In this document: piece by piece, positions 12,629 through 24,500 of the stretch | Position numbering within the stretch: the stretch's first letter is position 1 | Layout: each line of letters starts with the position of its first letter | From: Desmodesmus armatus | Lineage: Eukaryota > Chlorophyta > Chlorophyceae > Sphaeropleales > Scenedesmaceae | Length of the DNA: 64,000 nt | Assembly (NCBI GenBank): GCA_007449985.2 | Contig: VIIQ02000608.1 | Coordinates: 62,001-126,000, forward strand | Direction: 5' to 3' | Made by a program: the position numbers and the translations under genes | Notes under the pieces: model-generated | Told to the model about the DNA's origin: nothing | Database searches by the model: none | The model's input: only the letters and a program-made list of their open reading frames with translations

Positions 12629-13105
12629 TGAACTGTTTAGCCCCTCGATCTCTGGAGAACAGGCTGGACAGGCTGTGTCCTGATGGATTCTGCGTGATAG
12701 GAAGCGTGAGCCTTTCATGATAGGCACAGGAGTCGACGAGGGGACTGATAGACTAGACTAAACTGGCATAGGCCTTGAGAAGTCTGTCCTGCCTCAACTC
12801 AAGCCATACTCTGTAGAGGGAAGCTTCATGGATGGATCATGTACTGTGACTTACAAAAGGAAGCATGACTGACCAAGCCAATCCACTAGGGACGACAAAG
12901 GTGACCAGCACCAGACGGCGCCAGCCTTTGAGCTTCACAGAGTTGACCCACATAACTGTCACACTCTGTCCCAAGGGTCAACTGACTGACCCACATCATC
13001 AGTACCCCAGAATGCTCCCAAGATACTCACTAACATCATAACTACTCAACACAGGGGAAGATGCTCTCCCAACAGAGCCTCTCCCAAGCCGCCTCAATCA
13101 CTACA
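12629..13105 (+). repeat. 3' LTR
   Basis: This is the right-hand 477-bp LTR of the element, followed by the CAGGG target duplication at 13106-13110. A 189-codon frame that starts inside it and runs to 13630 is a chance frame. Confidence 0.88.
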
Positions 13106-13110
13106 CAGGG

Positions 13111-13738
13111 CAAGCATTGGCAACCGGGCACACCAATCCATTATGCCCCCCAAAGTAACATAGGCGCCACCAAAACTTCAGTCAGGTTCAGTGACAGGAC
13201 AGTGGACACCTATGGGCACAACAAGGGTTTAGCAAGGGGCATGCATGCACATGACATGAAGCAAGCTAAGCACTGTCCATGGGCAAGGCATAGAGCATGG
13301 AATGATGCGGCCTTGTGGAAAGCACATGAACAGGAACTGTCCATGAGAAAGCACATGCACAGACCACAAGCAAACACTGTATGCAGGCGACTCCTGACCG
13401 CCCTGACACCTCTGACAGCAGGTAGCAGCATGCACGCAACCTCAGCCCTGCCTTGGGCTTGGCTGCAATTCAGTTGTCACCACGCTCACACTTGCACAGG
13501 ATGTCTAGCTCAAGGCGCATCCCAGTCTGCTTCGCACGAGACTGAGAGCGGGGAAATCACTCACTCATCACTCGTCCTGCCAACCACTACCATGGAAGTG
13601 CTGAACACCACCCAAGGGCCCTTGGAATAGAACCGTTACCCTTATACATCCAGTCCTGGGCATGGCGTAAAACTGCTTGGGAGGAAGCCAATGGGAGGTG
13701 ATCCTATGGCGTTACTGGGTTGGGAGGGGGCCTTGAAG

Positions 13739-13822
<84 letters not shown>

Positions 13823-14854
13823 CCAGTTCCTTATTTCTCACTCCTGGCGATTGAGCTCACGTTTGACCTGCCTGCACCCGTGCATGCCTGAATGTACACA
13901 GGGTGTTACCTCTCAGTGCATGCTGCTTGTAAACACACACACAGCTCAATGCAAGCATCGACCCATCTTGTGAACAAGCTACAGCTGGCTGTTGTCGCCA
14001 GCTGCCAGCTGCTGCAAGCAAACCCACAGTGATCGCCATTGCTCAGGTCACCACCGTCCTTCAGAACACACCACCCCAGCTATGATGGACACCCAACCAA
14101 CATCCGCCAACACAGATCCACCAGCAACCTGCACACCTTCGTGTTCGGGACACAAACACCTGACACAAATGCATTTGCTGATGCAGGACCACAGGATAGA
14201 CGCCACAAGAAAATTGCCAGTCGCACAGGGGTTGGCGGCACCCTGCTTGGCACTGCCGGGACAGATCGCGTGCACACAGTAGCACACCATAATTGTACAC
14301 ACAGTAATTTACAGACAAAACCCGCAAGCAGCCGCACATCAAGTGACCAAAGGCACACACAGAGTGGCACCCTAGAGCACCAGTGTAGTTGCCCCATGAC
14401 GTGATGGCGGGTCGCAGGTCATGTGTCACAATCATGCTACCAACACTGAACAACCAACAAAACAGTCCCACTTGACCCCCCTGCAAGTGGCACCCGTTGG
14501 CACTGGCGGCCAGTAAAGATGGCATGCAAGGGGAATCTATTGGTGCTTTGCAGCACCCTTAAAGCACACTCCCTTGGAAAGCCAGCTCGGCAAAGGGGCA
14601 TGCCAGTGGGAACACCATCACGACCTGTTACAGAACATGGCCGCAGGGACGACGCAACCTGCAGGCCAACACGTGTGCTGCTGCGTGTGCGCAGCCGCCC
14701 ATACATGTAGTGATACAAACAACAGGAGGCATGCTCATAGGGGGCCTCACTGAGGTGCCCACCACAAACACTAGCGTACAATTGAGCAGCCTCAGAAGAT
14801 ACAAAGCACCTTGGCAGTGCATGCTCAAACATAACAGGACCAGCACCAACCCGG
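13111..14854. other. Gene-free stretch with ATT microsatellite
   Basis: No supported gene. It contains the ATT tract at 13740-13822. Overlapping frames of 60-150 codons on both strands near 14000-14870 resemble no family. TTACA at 14628-14632 may be the poly(A) signal of the minus-strand gene that ends at 14855. Confidence 0.4.
13740..13822. repeat. (ATT)n microsatellite
   Basis: About 27 uninterrupted ATT triplets. One reading frame through it would give a run of Tyr, which is an artefact of the repeat. Confidence 0.95.
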
Positions 14855-15847
14855 CTAGCATGCCATGGCCACATGCTCCAGGTGGCTGCCTCCAGCTGCT
14901 ACAGCATCCAGCTCCTGAGCAACAGCATCAGTGAACAGCAGGAAGTACAGGGTGCGAAGCAAGCTCGCTGCGCACACCACCTCCCACACCCAGGTGGCAT
15001 GGTACACCACCTGGCGGAATGCATCGCCCCCTGCTGAGTCCCAGCTGTGGTGCCAGCCCCCGCCACCACCGCCCCCGCTGTTGTTGTTGTCGCCTCCGCT
15101 GCCACCATACAGGCTGCTCCAGCTGTCCAGCGACCAGTCGCCAAGGTCGCTGAAGTCACCGTCCTCATCGCCACCGCTGCTGCCACTCCTGCGCCGGCGT
15201 GTTTTGCTCCTGCTGGCGCACACCTGCAACCAACGGCGGCACAGGCAAGCGAGGGCAACGGCATGAGTAAGCTTGCTGCTGGGCTACCAGGTGTGTGTCC
15301 TTGCCCCAAACCACCATCGGACGGACTCACAATACAGTAATCTGCCTTCAGGCTCGCAGTCACTCGGCACCGGGCACCCTGCTGATCATTCATGTCTGTG
15401 GCGTCAGGTGTGTGCACGCCCACCCATCCCAGTCAGGTGTGATAATGCAGCCCAGTCCCACCCCAGTCGGGTGTGATGCAGCAGCCCAAAGCCACTCTAG
15501 GCACTAGATACCATACTAGCCATCATCACTGCCCTGTAAGACACTCATACTTTCTATGTGCACCTTGCCTGTCAACAGATCACCAAGTAGCATACCTGCA
15601 ACCTTCCACTGCGTGGCCGAGGGGGGCAGCAAGCGCTGGCAACCACCAGGAGACCGCACGCTGTTGCAGCTGAGGTCTTGAGGCCTGCTGCTCGCGACAG
15701 CAGAGGCAGATAGCACGGCTGTCTCGGTGTGCTTCCCCAGCAGGAGGGTTGTTGCTGACAGTGCTGTTGGTGACCAGCTCTGTCTGACACAAACGCTGCC
15801 AGCTGCACACTGCCACCCAGAGCACTGTTAGTCACGATAGGCAACAT
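14855..15847 (-). CDS. Small Gly/Ser-rich membrane or plastid protein
   Basis: Two exons, 15596-15847 and 14855-15223, join in phase 0 across a clean GT-AG intron to give 206 residues. The N-terminal third has few acidic residues and many Ala, Ser, Arg and Cys, as in a plastid or mitochondrial transit peptide. The middle has a basic KTRRRR patch, then an acidic and Ser/Gly-rich stretch with a run of Gly. The C-terminal part contains one likely membrane segment (VWEVVCAASLLRTLYFLLF), then a short acidic tail. I do not recognise the family. Targeting and membrane insertion are inferred from composition only. It is divergent from the glutathione transferase gene at 16234, with about 390 bp between them. 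Confidence 0.5.
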
Positions 15848-16233
15848 GGCGGGAGCTGCTGTGAACTGAAACGTTCTGGTAAGGCTTCAGCGCTACCTCG
15901 CAAACGTGGGGCAAATCAGGACGCCAAGACACCCAACAACTGCAAGGAGTATCAAACGGATGATGAATAGACCCCTTCTTGTTTGCACAGACGCTTGATG
16001 GAGACAGTGCAGGTTTGAACGAAACCTGTGTTGGTGACTCATGCTTGCACGTCGTTCGTTCCAATCCCTTCAAGATCCAAATCCTACTAGTTCGAATCTG
16101 CTTGATATATTCCTCCCTCCTGGGGATCGCTGCACAAGCAATGCGGGCTGCCTTGCAGAGATCAGCCACAGGCTGTAGATCAAGTCAACCTCACCCTGGG
16201 CGTGCATTCCAGACCACTTGCCAAGCCATCAAG
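15848..16233. promoter_or_regulatory. Divergent promoter region
   Basis: This gap lies between two start codons facing away from each other (the minus gene starting at 15847 and the plus gene at 16234), so it must hold both promoters and 5' UTRs. I see no clear TATA box or other named element. Confidence 0.35.
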
Positions 16234-18693
16234 ATGACCAGCAGTCCCAAGGTACACTATCGCGCTTAAGCTACGGTACCTGGTCTGGCACACTTTGTCT
16301 TCCCCTCTCCCCCCCCCCCCCCCCACCACCACCACCACCACCACTTGTTGCAGGAAGTGCTGGCAGTCGGCTCAGCTGAGCCAGCAGCAGGCCCCGACCG
16401 TGTGCATCCCACCTTCATCACCACCTGGAGCTGCCCATACGCCCAGCGCACATGGATCGCCCTGGAGGCCAAGAAGCTGCAGTACACACCCGTCTTTGTC
16501 GACCTGTGAGTGCTGTGCTGACGTTGTCCTCTTACCCGCTAGATTGGTGAGGAGGCTGACTGCACATGTTGCGGGAAAATATGTTCAAGTTTTTGTACAC
16601 GTCCTGAGGCTCCATGCTGGGTGTGTGACCTTGGCTGCATTGGTTGTGCTTGCAGGCAAAACAAGCCAGAGTGGTTCTTCAAGCACAACCCGTAAGTTGA
16701 CCAGTAATGTTGAGTGCAGCAGCAGCTAGCAGCATCAACAGCAGCACTAGCAACAGTGACAGCAGCAACAGAGGCAGCAGCCGACCTTTCAGTGCGCTTT
16801 TTGATGCGGCAATGCAGAACCTGGCTAAGCTGGCTACAACAGGGAGCTCCCTGTTGCAGCCCTCAAAGGCTGCAGCACTCCAAAGAACAGCATTCTAGTC
16901 CCAGCAGTCCTACCAGTCCTACCTGCTGCTAGTGATGCTCTGAAAGATCGCAAGCTGGGCCAGCACAATCCCCCAACCACCCCACCACCACCCTGCTGGC
17001 CCCGTAAATGCAGGTATGGCCGTGTGCCCACCCTGGTCTGGCAGGAGCCCAACGCGCAGACAAGCAGGTGAGGTCACACGACCCCTGCCTTGCCGCTACC
17101 TGCACCACCAGCCTGACATGCTGTTTGTCTCGCACAGTATTTTTGCCTGGGGGTTGCTTTCCATTGCAATTTGAATAGTACTACGACCTGCACTATCATT
17201 GCTGACTGGACAACGCAAGGATTGTCCCCACCAGGCTGTAAATGTTGTCTGCGTGTGTCTGCCTGTGTTTCATACAACTCATGTGTCAAACACAGCCTGT
17301 ATGAGTCGCTGGTGTGCAACGAGTATGTCAACGACCTGGAGGGGCCCTCACTGCTGCCCGAGGACCCTGCACAGCGGGCACGAGCACGCCTCATCATCGA
17401 CCAGGTGAGGTGATGTAGAGCTTGCTCTGGCTCTCTTTTCCCTCAAGCCTTGCCAGCTGCCAAAGGGTCCTTTCCAAGGATGCCATGCTTTTCCAGCCAC
17501 ATGCTGGCTGGGCGACGTGAATGCACACAAGTGCATGTACCGCACAACCTGTTGTCACTGGCTGGTGATGAAGGTTGCTAGCAGTGCGTAGTACTACGTT
17601 GCCACTCAGTGCTGTCTGAGGTCTCCCCTTGCTGCATTGCCGCCGTGCACATGTGTTTCCTGCACCAGTTTGGGGTCAAGTTTGGTGGGCCGTTTGGCAA
17701 GGTGATGTTTGGTGGAGATGATTCTGCTGTAGCTGACCTGAACGGCGCCCTGCAGTGGGTGGAGGGTGAGCTGTCAAAGGCTGAGGGGCCATTCTTCATT
17801 GGCAAGGACTTCACTCTGGTGAGGCTGGGGCTCAGGATGAGGCTGGCTATGCTTGTGTGTGCATCCACAGCACATGCTGGCTGCTGCTCCAACCACTTGC
17901 AGGACTGAGGTAGCAGCAGAGTGCAAGCATAGACTTAGCCGGAGAGATTTCTTGAGCATCCCCTGGCCAAGCCTTAGGCCCCGATCATGAGTTTAATCCC
18001 TGCATGCATGCTGTGGCACGTTCACTTCACAGCTGCACACTACAAAGCAGTGTATGACCATGCAGTTTGTCTGTGTCAATTCTTGCCAGGTTGATGCCGC
18101 TGTCGCTCCCTTTGTGCTGAGGCTGCGGGTGCTGGAGGGTCTCACTGGCTACAAGATGCCAACAGGTAAGGATGACTGCAGCTCGAAATATTTCAACATG
18201 TGCATTGACAGTACTGCCTCCCCAGCAAGTGCTGCTACAGCTGAGTGTGCGGCAGCTGCTTGCTCAGCTGGCAAAGTGGCGCCCACCAACCTTCCAGCTT
18301 TCTGTGCTGCAGCTGCCGATGCAACGCAACACCCCCATGGCCAGCTGCTGTTACACAGCAGCAGCTGCGTATCAGGGTGTCCATCGCACAGTCCATCCAG
18401 GACGTTCGGTTGCTGTTTTTATCACAGTCCACAGCCTTCTCATCCACACTTCCATCAGAAGATCACAAGTCACAAGCCGTGTGTTGTGCCCCTCCTGCCT
18501 GCTGTGTGCCTCTTGCCTGTTTGGCTTGTGCCATTCAGGCCTGCCGCGCTTCAGCAGTTACTTTGAGGCCCTGCTGGCCCACCCAGCAGTGGCAGCATCA
18601 CTGAGGCCTCCTGAGGGCAGCAAGGACTACTTTGAGGAGATGGTGGAGCAGTACAAGGAGTATGTGGCGCGCCGCAAGGCAGCCGCAAACTGA
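16234..18693 (+). CDS. Glutathione S-transferase, omega/lambda type
   Basis: Eight exons join in frame: 16234-16251, 16354-16505, 16656-16691, 17014-17067, 17296-17404, 17669-17818, 18090-18165 and 18539-18693, giving 249 residues. The N-terminal thioredoxin-like domain has TTWSCPYAQRTWIAL. The CPYAQR motif carries the catalytic Cys typical of omega, lambda and dehydroascorbate-reductase classes, which do thiol transfer rather than classical conjugation. Next come DLQNKPEWFFKHNP, the cis-Pro stretch GRVPTLVW and the glutathione-contact ES in SLYESLVCNEYV. The C-terminal helical domain contains KDFTLVDAAVAPFVLRL. It is probably soluble; I see no targeting peptide. The exact class needs a tree. 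Intron 1 carries a long C run followed by ACC repeats. The coding end (GCCGCAAGGCAGCCGCAAAC) is repeated twice in the 3' region. A possible poly(A) signal is TGTAA at 19663-19667. Confidence 0.88.
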
Positions 18694-18916
18694 GGCTGCT
18701 TTGCAGTTTGTGTTGGCACACCTGCAGACTCTAGCAGGTGTGGCTGAACCACTGCATTGTGTCGCTGCTCAGCTGCCAGCTGCAGAGCTGTGCAGCCCAT
18801 CGTGTCAGCAGCAGCCGCAAGGCAGCCGCAAACGAAGGGCGCTTTGCAGTTCGTGTTGGCACTCCTGCAGAGCCACAAGGCAGCTGCAAATTACGGTCGC
18901 TCTGCAGTTGGTGTCA
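18671..18916. repeat. Repeated gene end of the GST
   Basis: Three imperfect copies, at 18671-18727, 18814-18870 and about 18872-18916, share GC(C/T)GCAA...TTTGCAGTT(T/C)GTGTTGGCA. The first contains the GST stop codon; the others lie in the 3' region. This is a local duplication of the last codons plus the early 3' UTR. Confidence 0.65.
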
Positions 18917-21573
18917 GGTGGTGTTGACGCAGCTGTGGAGAGTGCATAGCGAGGGCATAGTGCTTCATCAGCTTTGCAGGGCCGTATGTCAACATATCCC
19001 AGGGCATCATCACGGCTGTTTGTGTGCAGATTGGTGTTGTGTGCAGGCAGATATTTGCGGCAGTGCACTGACCATCCGTCTTGTGGTGCACGGGATGTTG
19101 AGGTGTATATCAACAGAGTTCCCCGTTAAACAGAGTGCACTCTACAGCTCTGTGGCATGTAGCAGCGGCATGGTCGCATGGCTGAGAATGCATCTACACA
19201 GCAACAGTTGCATATATATGGGCGGGAGAGGGCTTTGTCTGCAGTGCCTTGTGGATCAAACAGGGCCACTGTGTTGAGAAGCAGGATGTGCAGGTTTGCG
19301 CGTTGTGAGTTGGTGTTGGTGTTGCTTGTTGAAATCGTCGTCTTGACAAGTGATGGCTGTTTGGTGAAGGTGGCAGCTGTTTGTGCAGACCCTGAGAAAG
19401 TACTTTCTTTTTGAGGCTGCAGCAGGCCGGCACCAGGTTATGCACAGCTGTGGTTGGAGTCGGATGGTAGATTGTCAAATTCTGGCAGTACTTTGCATCA
19501 CAGCCTGGCGCTTTTTGAGCCTCATTGCCATGCATGCAGGGAACTGTGTTCGGACAGCAGCAGACAAGTGCAAACCCTCCTACACACTCCTTGAAGCATG
19601 GTTGTGCCGAAACGATATGTTCAAAAGTCCATGTTTTCAAAAGTCCATGTTGAGGCAGCATCTGTAATCCCTACTGCCCCTCACACAGATTCAACAGACA
19701 CAGGGACCAAACAATCGGTTTGGTCCAGTCAGACACAGAGTGCCAAGGTCCATGCATATTGCAAACTGGCCTGTGGACCAAATGCTAACCAAAGGATACA
19801 TGGTTCTACAGTGAGTCGCCCGATAGCGTCAATGTGTCCAATCAAAACACTGACAAGGACAAGCACAGAAACGTGCCAGCCAGCAGCTGCAGCAGCAACT
19901 TGACACACAAGGCAAGATGGCCGACTGACCCCGAGGAGCCGCTGAGTGACTCCGCATGTCGTCAGCTACCACCAAGTGCAGCGTGCAATACACAGCCTGC
20001 GTAATGACCACATGTGTGCGAGTACATGCCCGTGACCACGAACACATGCCTGTGACCACATGTGTGCGAGTGCATGCCTGTGACCACGAACACATGCCTG
20101 TGACCACATGTGTGCGAGTACATGCCTGTGACCACGAGCACATGCCTGTGACCACGAACACATGCCTGTGACCACATGTGTGCGAGTACATGCAGTTGAA
20201 GGGTCTGGAAGCACAACAGACAGCCACATCAGCTATGAGGCGGCACAACTGGCGGCATGCGTGATGCTGAGCAGTGCTATCCTGCAGGACATGTCCCAGT
20301 AAGCTCCGGCAGCAACTGTCCAATGGTTGAACCACATGCCCCCAACAATGCCGGCCACAGCCACTGGTGCGGAGACGTGTCTGGTGCGGTCACGCTGGCA
20401 CACCCATATGGCCCAGGGTGCATGCACCCGGGAATCCTGCTGCAGCCAGCATCCATAATGTATGTACAAAGCTGTGGCTGAAAGGCTGCGGCGCACCAAG
20501 GGTGCTGCAATTGACCATTCGGCACGGGCGGGGCTGCTAGCGGATCGCTTCAAGGGGGTCTGCTGGCCGCAGCAGGACTGCTCCTGCTGATGACACTGCC
20601 CGGCTGCAGCGGCAGCTGTGGCCAGGGTAGGTTTTGCTGAGAATGGATGCTTCTGGAGGGCGCATCACCGCTGCTTGTTGAACTTTTCGTAGAAGGCACT
20701 GAAATCCACCTTTTTCAAGCGCTCACTGTCTGGTGCCTGGTAGCCAGCCACACGCACTGTCCAAGCACTGTGCTGGAACAAATCCTGGGGACACAACGCC
20801 GGGAATTGCATACGGGGACACATTCCAGCACCAACAGTTGAACATGAGCCTTTGAGAGCTCCCCAGTGACACTGCTGCTGCTGCTGGCTTTCAGGCCTTG
20901 GCCAACGTCTACTGAGTGAAAAACTCAGTCATCAATAGTCATTGTTACAACCTCACAATCACTACTGTTTGGTGTGCTCCGCCATGGGACTCATTCCTGC
21001 TGTTGTGCAATGATCAGCCTGCGATCTCGCTCACCTGTGTTGCTAGATACGCGCGCGTCTTCAGTGCTGGAGTGCGCATGTGCAGCGTTGCTCCATTGCT
21101 CATCACTGCCTTCATCAGTTTGAGTACAGGCCGCACAACTTGACTTTCAGGCATCCTGCTGCTGCTACTGCTATACTACTGCCAGCCCGGCGTGAAGACA
21201 GGGCAGACAGGTGGGTGGTCGACTGAAAGAGCTCGTGAATTCAGCAGGAAGCTGCAAGTTGCAAGTTGCACTGCTGCACGTTACGGCGCAAGTAGAAGGA
21301 TACAGAGCTCAACCTGGTTGGCAATGTGGTGTGAAGCAGGATCCAAGCAGCGATCTTCAGAATACACCTCAATGCTATGTGGATGATTGGAAGCTGTGGC
21401 ATCAATCACCAGTGCCTGCTGGTTGTTGGTGTTGTCATCACCCGAAGTCACGTCATGTCACACCTAGAAGAACACTGAGGGTCCAGTGAAGGGTGTGCGC
21501 GGTACAAGTCAACTCACAAAACCAACAACGGCTACCGCTCAACAGGACACGCCCAAAACAACGTCAGTCAGCT
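18917..21573. other. Gene-free stretch between two convergent genes
   Basis: No supported gene. It contains the 3' UTR of the GST, a 48-bp minisatellite (20005-20193) and the 3' UTR of the minus-strand Fip1 gene. TTACA at 20945-20949 (TGTAA on the minus strand) is a possible Fip1 poly(A) signal. Confidence 0.4.
20005..20193. repeat. 48-bp minisatellite
   Basis: Nearly four tandem units of 48 bp start TGACCACATGTGTGCGAGTA. Each contains two related halves built on GTGACCAC and ACATG. The third unit carries an extra 20-bp half-unit. No coding frame is implied. Confidence 0.85.
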
Positions 21574-24500
21574 TCAGTCAAGCCTCCACCGGCTGTTGCT
21601 GCGGCTGCGGCTCCTGCTGTGGCTTCTGCCCTTGCTCCTGCTACGGTGCCTGCTGCTGTGCTTGCGGCTGCTGCGCTCCCTGCTGCGACTGCGGTGCTTC
21701 TTGTGCTTACTGCTGCCCTTGTCCCGCTCACGCTCCCTGCTCCTGCTGCGATGCCCCTGCCTGCTGCTGCTGCGCTTCGAGTCCCGCTCCTCTCCCCGGC
21801 TGCCTCGCCGTGTGTGCCCCTCCTGCTCCCTCTCGCCCGAGCGCGTCCGTTTCAGGCCGCCGTCTCGCTCCCGGTCCCTCGAACTCGTCTCCCGCGCTTC
21901 CCGCCCAGGCCCCTGCCTGCCAAACTCAGCCTCCCGCAACCGCCTATCTATCTCCGCCTCCCTAGCTGCCCGCTCCTCAGGAGTCTCCCGGTCAAAGGGA
22001 GGGGGTATGCCTCGGCCCATTGGCGGGCCAACCCCCCTGCCAGGACCTCCCATGCCCCGGGGAGGCGGGAAGGGCGGCCCGCCACGCATCTGCGGCGGGG
22101 GCCCTCCACCCCTGGGTGCTGTGCAGTCCCGTGCCATGTGCCCCTCCTGACCGCAGTTGAAGCAGGCACCACCCCCTGGCCGCGGGTGCCCCTGCGGGCA
22201 CTCGCGCGCATAGTGGCCCTCTTCCCCACAGTTGTAGCACAGCGGCGGCTGAGGGACGAGCTTCGCTGCAGGGGCTGGGGGGCTGGCAGGGGGGTTGGGG
22301 CACTCGCGCGCCATGTGACCCTCCTGACCGCACTTGAAGCACGCCCCAAGCCCGCCACGCGGCCGGTCCCCATCCTCGCTGCCCCTGTCCACGCTGCGAG
22401 GGGGAGGGGGAGGGGGGCCGCCAAAGCCTGGCGGGCCCCCAAAGCCCCTTGGGTGTGGAGGTGGTGGGCGGCCTGCTGGGGGGTTGGGGCAGTCCCGCGC
22501 CATGTGCCCCTCCTGCCCACAGTTGAAGCAGCCACCTGGCCCACCCCTGCCTGGACCAGGACCTGTTCAGCACAGCACAGCACAGCATGGCACAGCACAT
22601 CACAGGGCAATGATAAAGAGCGTGAGCAGCAGCAACTTAGTTCAGTTGATCATTGAATCGCAGCCGCTTACGAGGTCAACCAGCTGGGTATGCCCCGGCA
22701 GGCCAGCGCATGTGCTTATACCACAGGGTCTGCAGCCCAACGATCTCTCTTGACAGCAGACATGTCAGGCATGTCTGCTGTCAAGAGAGACCTGGTTCGG
22801 TGAGACTGGGCTGCAAACCCTGTAATGACAGTCTGAAACAACCTGAACCGCCCTCAGCCTAGACAAAATACCACAGAAAAAGGCTGTCACCAGTCCAGTA
22901 GCAAAACCCTTTACTCCTCCTCATCCAAGTGCCCAGTGCAGGCTCACTGTCGGAAGGATAGTCACACACAAACCCCTTACTCCATCTCAACTCCTTCCAC
23001 TACAAACGTAACTTGTTGACCAGCAAAGGACTGGTGAATACGTGCCACACAGACAACAGGCGTTGTGGAGCACGGGCAAGGCAGACCGGTTTCAACCCCA
23101 GCCATGGGGTCTCATCAGTGCCCCATCAACTCCCTCCCTCTCACCTGCACCTGGGCCCCAGCCCGGGCCTCCCCGCTGCATGGGTGGTGGCGGCGGCTGG
23201 CTGGGTGGCTTGGGGCAGTCCTTTGCCCTGTGGCCCATCTCCCCACAGTTGTGGCACTGCGTGGCAAAGTCCTTGGGGTGCGGGCAGCTCCTGGCCATAT
23301 GGTCAGAGGCACCACAGTTGAAGCAGGCATTGGGGTTCATCCCTGCTGCATTCCCAGGGGGCAGCCCACCTGGACCCATTGGGCCAGGTCCCGCTGGGCC
23401 AGGTCCGGCTCGCATTCCACCTGGCCCAAAACCCTGGCCCATCTGCTGCCCCTGGCCCATCATGCCCCCAGGCCCTGAGCCATACCCCATGCCACTGCCA
23501 TCATCTCCCTCCTGCCCCATCCCCAACCGCTGATTGCTCATCTGACCACCCATCATGCCCCCTCCATCGTCCCCTCCCCAGCTGCTGCCGTCCCCGCCAT
23601 CCGCCCCACCCCAGCCACCGTCAACCCCGTTCATGGCCATGTTCATGTTCCCTCCCATGCCCATGCCCCCAGCGGCCCCCTGCTGCTGCATCATGCCACC
23701 CTGGCCTCCAGCCTCCCAGTCAAAGTCATCGTCCCAGCTCATGCCAGGGTTTTGGTAGCCGCCACCACTAAACCCTGCCCCCTGCATCATCATGTCCCCT
23801 CCCTCAAAGGCCTCGTCAGCCAGTGCCCCAAAGCCATCCTGGCCCTGGAAGTGCTGCTGGCCCCCAAAGCTGCCCTGCTGCTGCATCATGGGGCCGTCAA
23901 AGTCATCATCTAGGCTGTCAAAAGCTCCGTACTGCTGCTGGCCCTGCATGCCCCTGCATAGCCACACAACAGCAGACGCCCAAAGACACAACTGACAATA
24001 AGAAAGTGCCATGATCGTTTGGTAGGAATAACAGCTCCACGAGGAATGTGAAACAGTCAGCAGCCAACGATGTGAGGTGTGCTGGGTTTTTAAAGCTCCT
24101 GATCACGAGAGCTTGCAGGAATGCATGCTCTGCATAACGCAAGAGGTGCAGTGAGTGGCGTTGCAGGCAGACTTGCCGCAGTGGTGCCACTGCAGGGCTG
24201 CCAGAGACCATCTTTCGCAAGCCTGATGCAGCTGGATCACCACACCACCCGCAGTCAGGATTCAGCAACCACTCACCCTTGGTTACCCATGCCGTTCTCC
24301 AGTTGCTGCTGCTGTTGCTGCGGAGGAGGCGCTGTCCCCCGGCCAGGAGCCAGCTTGATCTGCAGGCCCCTGCCCACCTTTGGGGCATTTGGATCTGCAG
24401 ACAAACGCACAGGTTGCACACACGATCTCTTTCAGAGGGGATGCTGCACCGTACTTCTGTTGGCACGCTATAAAAGCTCAGCTTGGTGAAGTGAAGTCCT

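Larger units (their letters stand above)
7041..13110 (+). mobile_element. Non-coding LTR retroelement with target duplication
   Basis: Two direct repeats of exactly 477 bp (7046-7522 and 12629-13105) start TGAACTG and end ACTACA, giving the TG...CA ends of retroviral-type LTRs. They differ at only four positions by eye. The pair is flanked by a 5-bp target duplication, CAGGG, at 7041-7045 and 13106-13110. The 5.1-kb interior has no frame above about 126 codons and no gag, protease, reverse transcriptase or integrase motif, so the element would depend on proteins made elsewhere (LARD-like). I see no clear tRNA primer site after LTR1 and only a weak purine run (12590-12608) before LTR2. The interior plus strand looks rich in A and C, except in the nested element at 9130-10426. 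Near-identical LTRs suggest a recent insertion. Confidence 0.85.

Noticed and set aside
13061..13630. 189-codon plus-strand frame across the 3' LTR end
   Set aside because: It begins in the LTR and crosses the insertion boundary. It has no similarity to any protein I know.
13691..13891. Frame encoding a poly-Tyr run
   Set aside because: It is a direct reading of the (ATT)n microsatellite.
20005..20193. Possible CRISPR array
   Set aside because: Units are contiguous with no unique spacers, and the window is eukaryotic; it is a minisatellite.
21493..22656. 387-codon plus-strand frame opposite Fip1
   Set aside because: Pro/Ala/Leu-rich mirror of the zinc-knuckle and RS-encoding exon on the minus strand.
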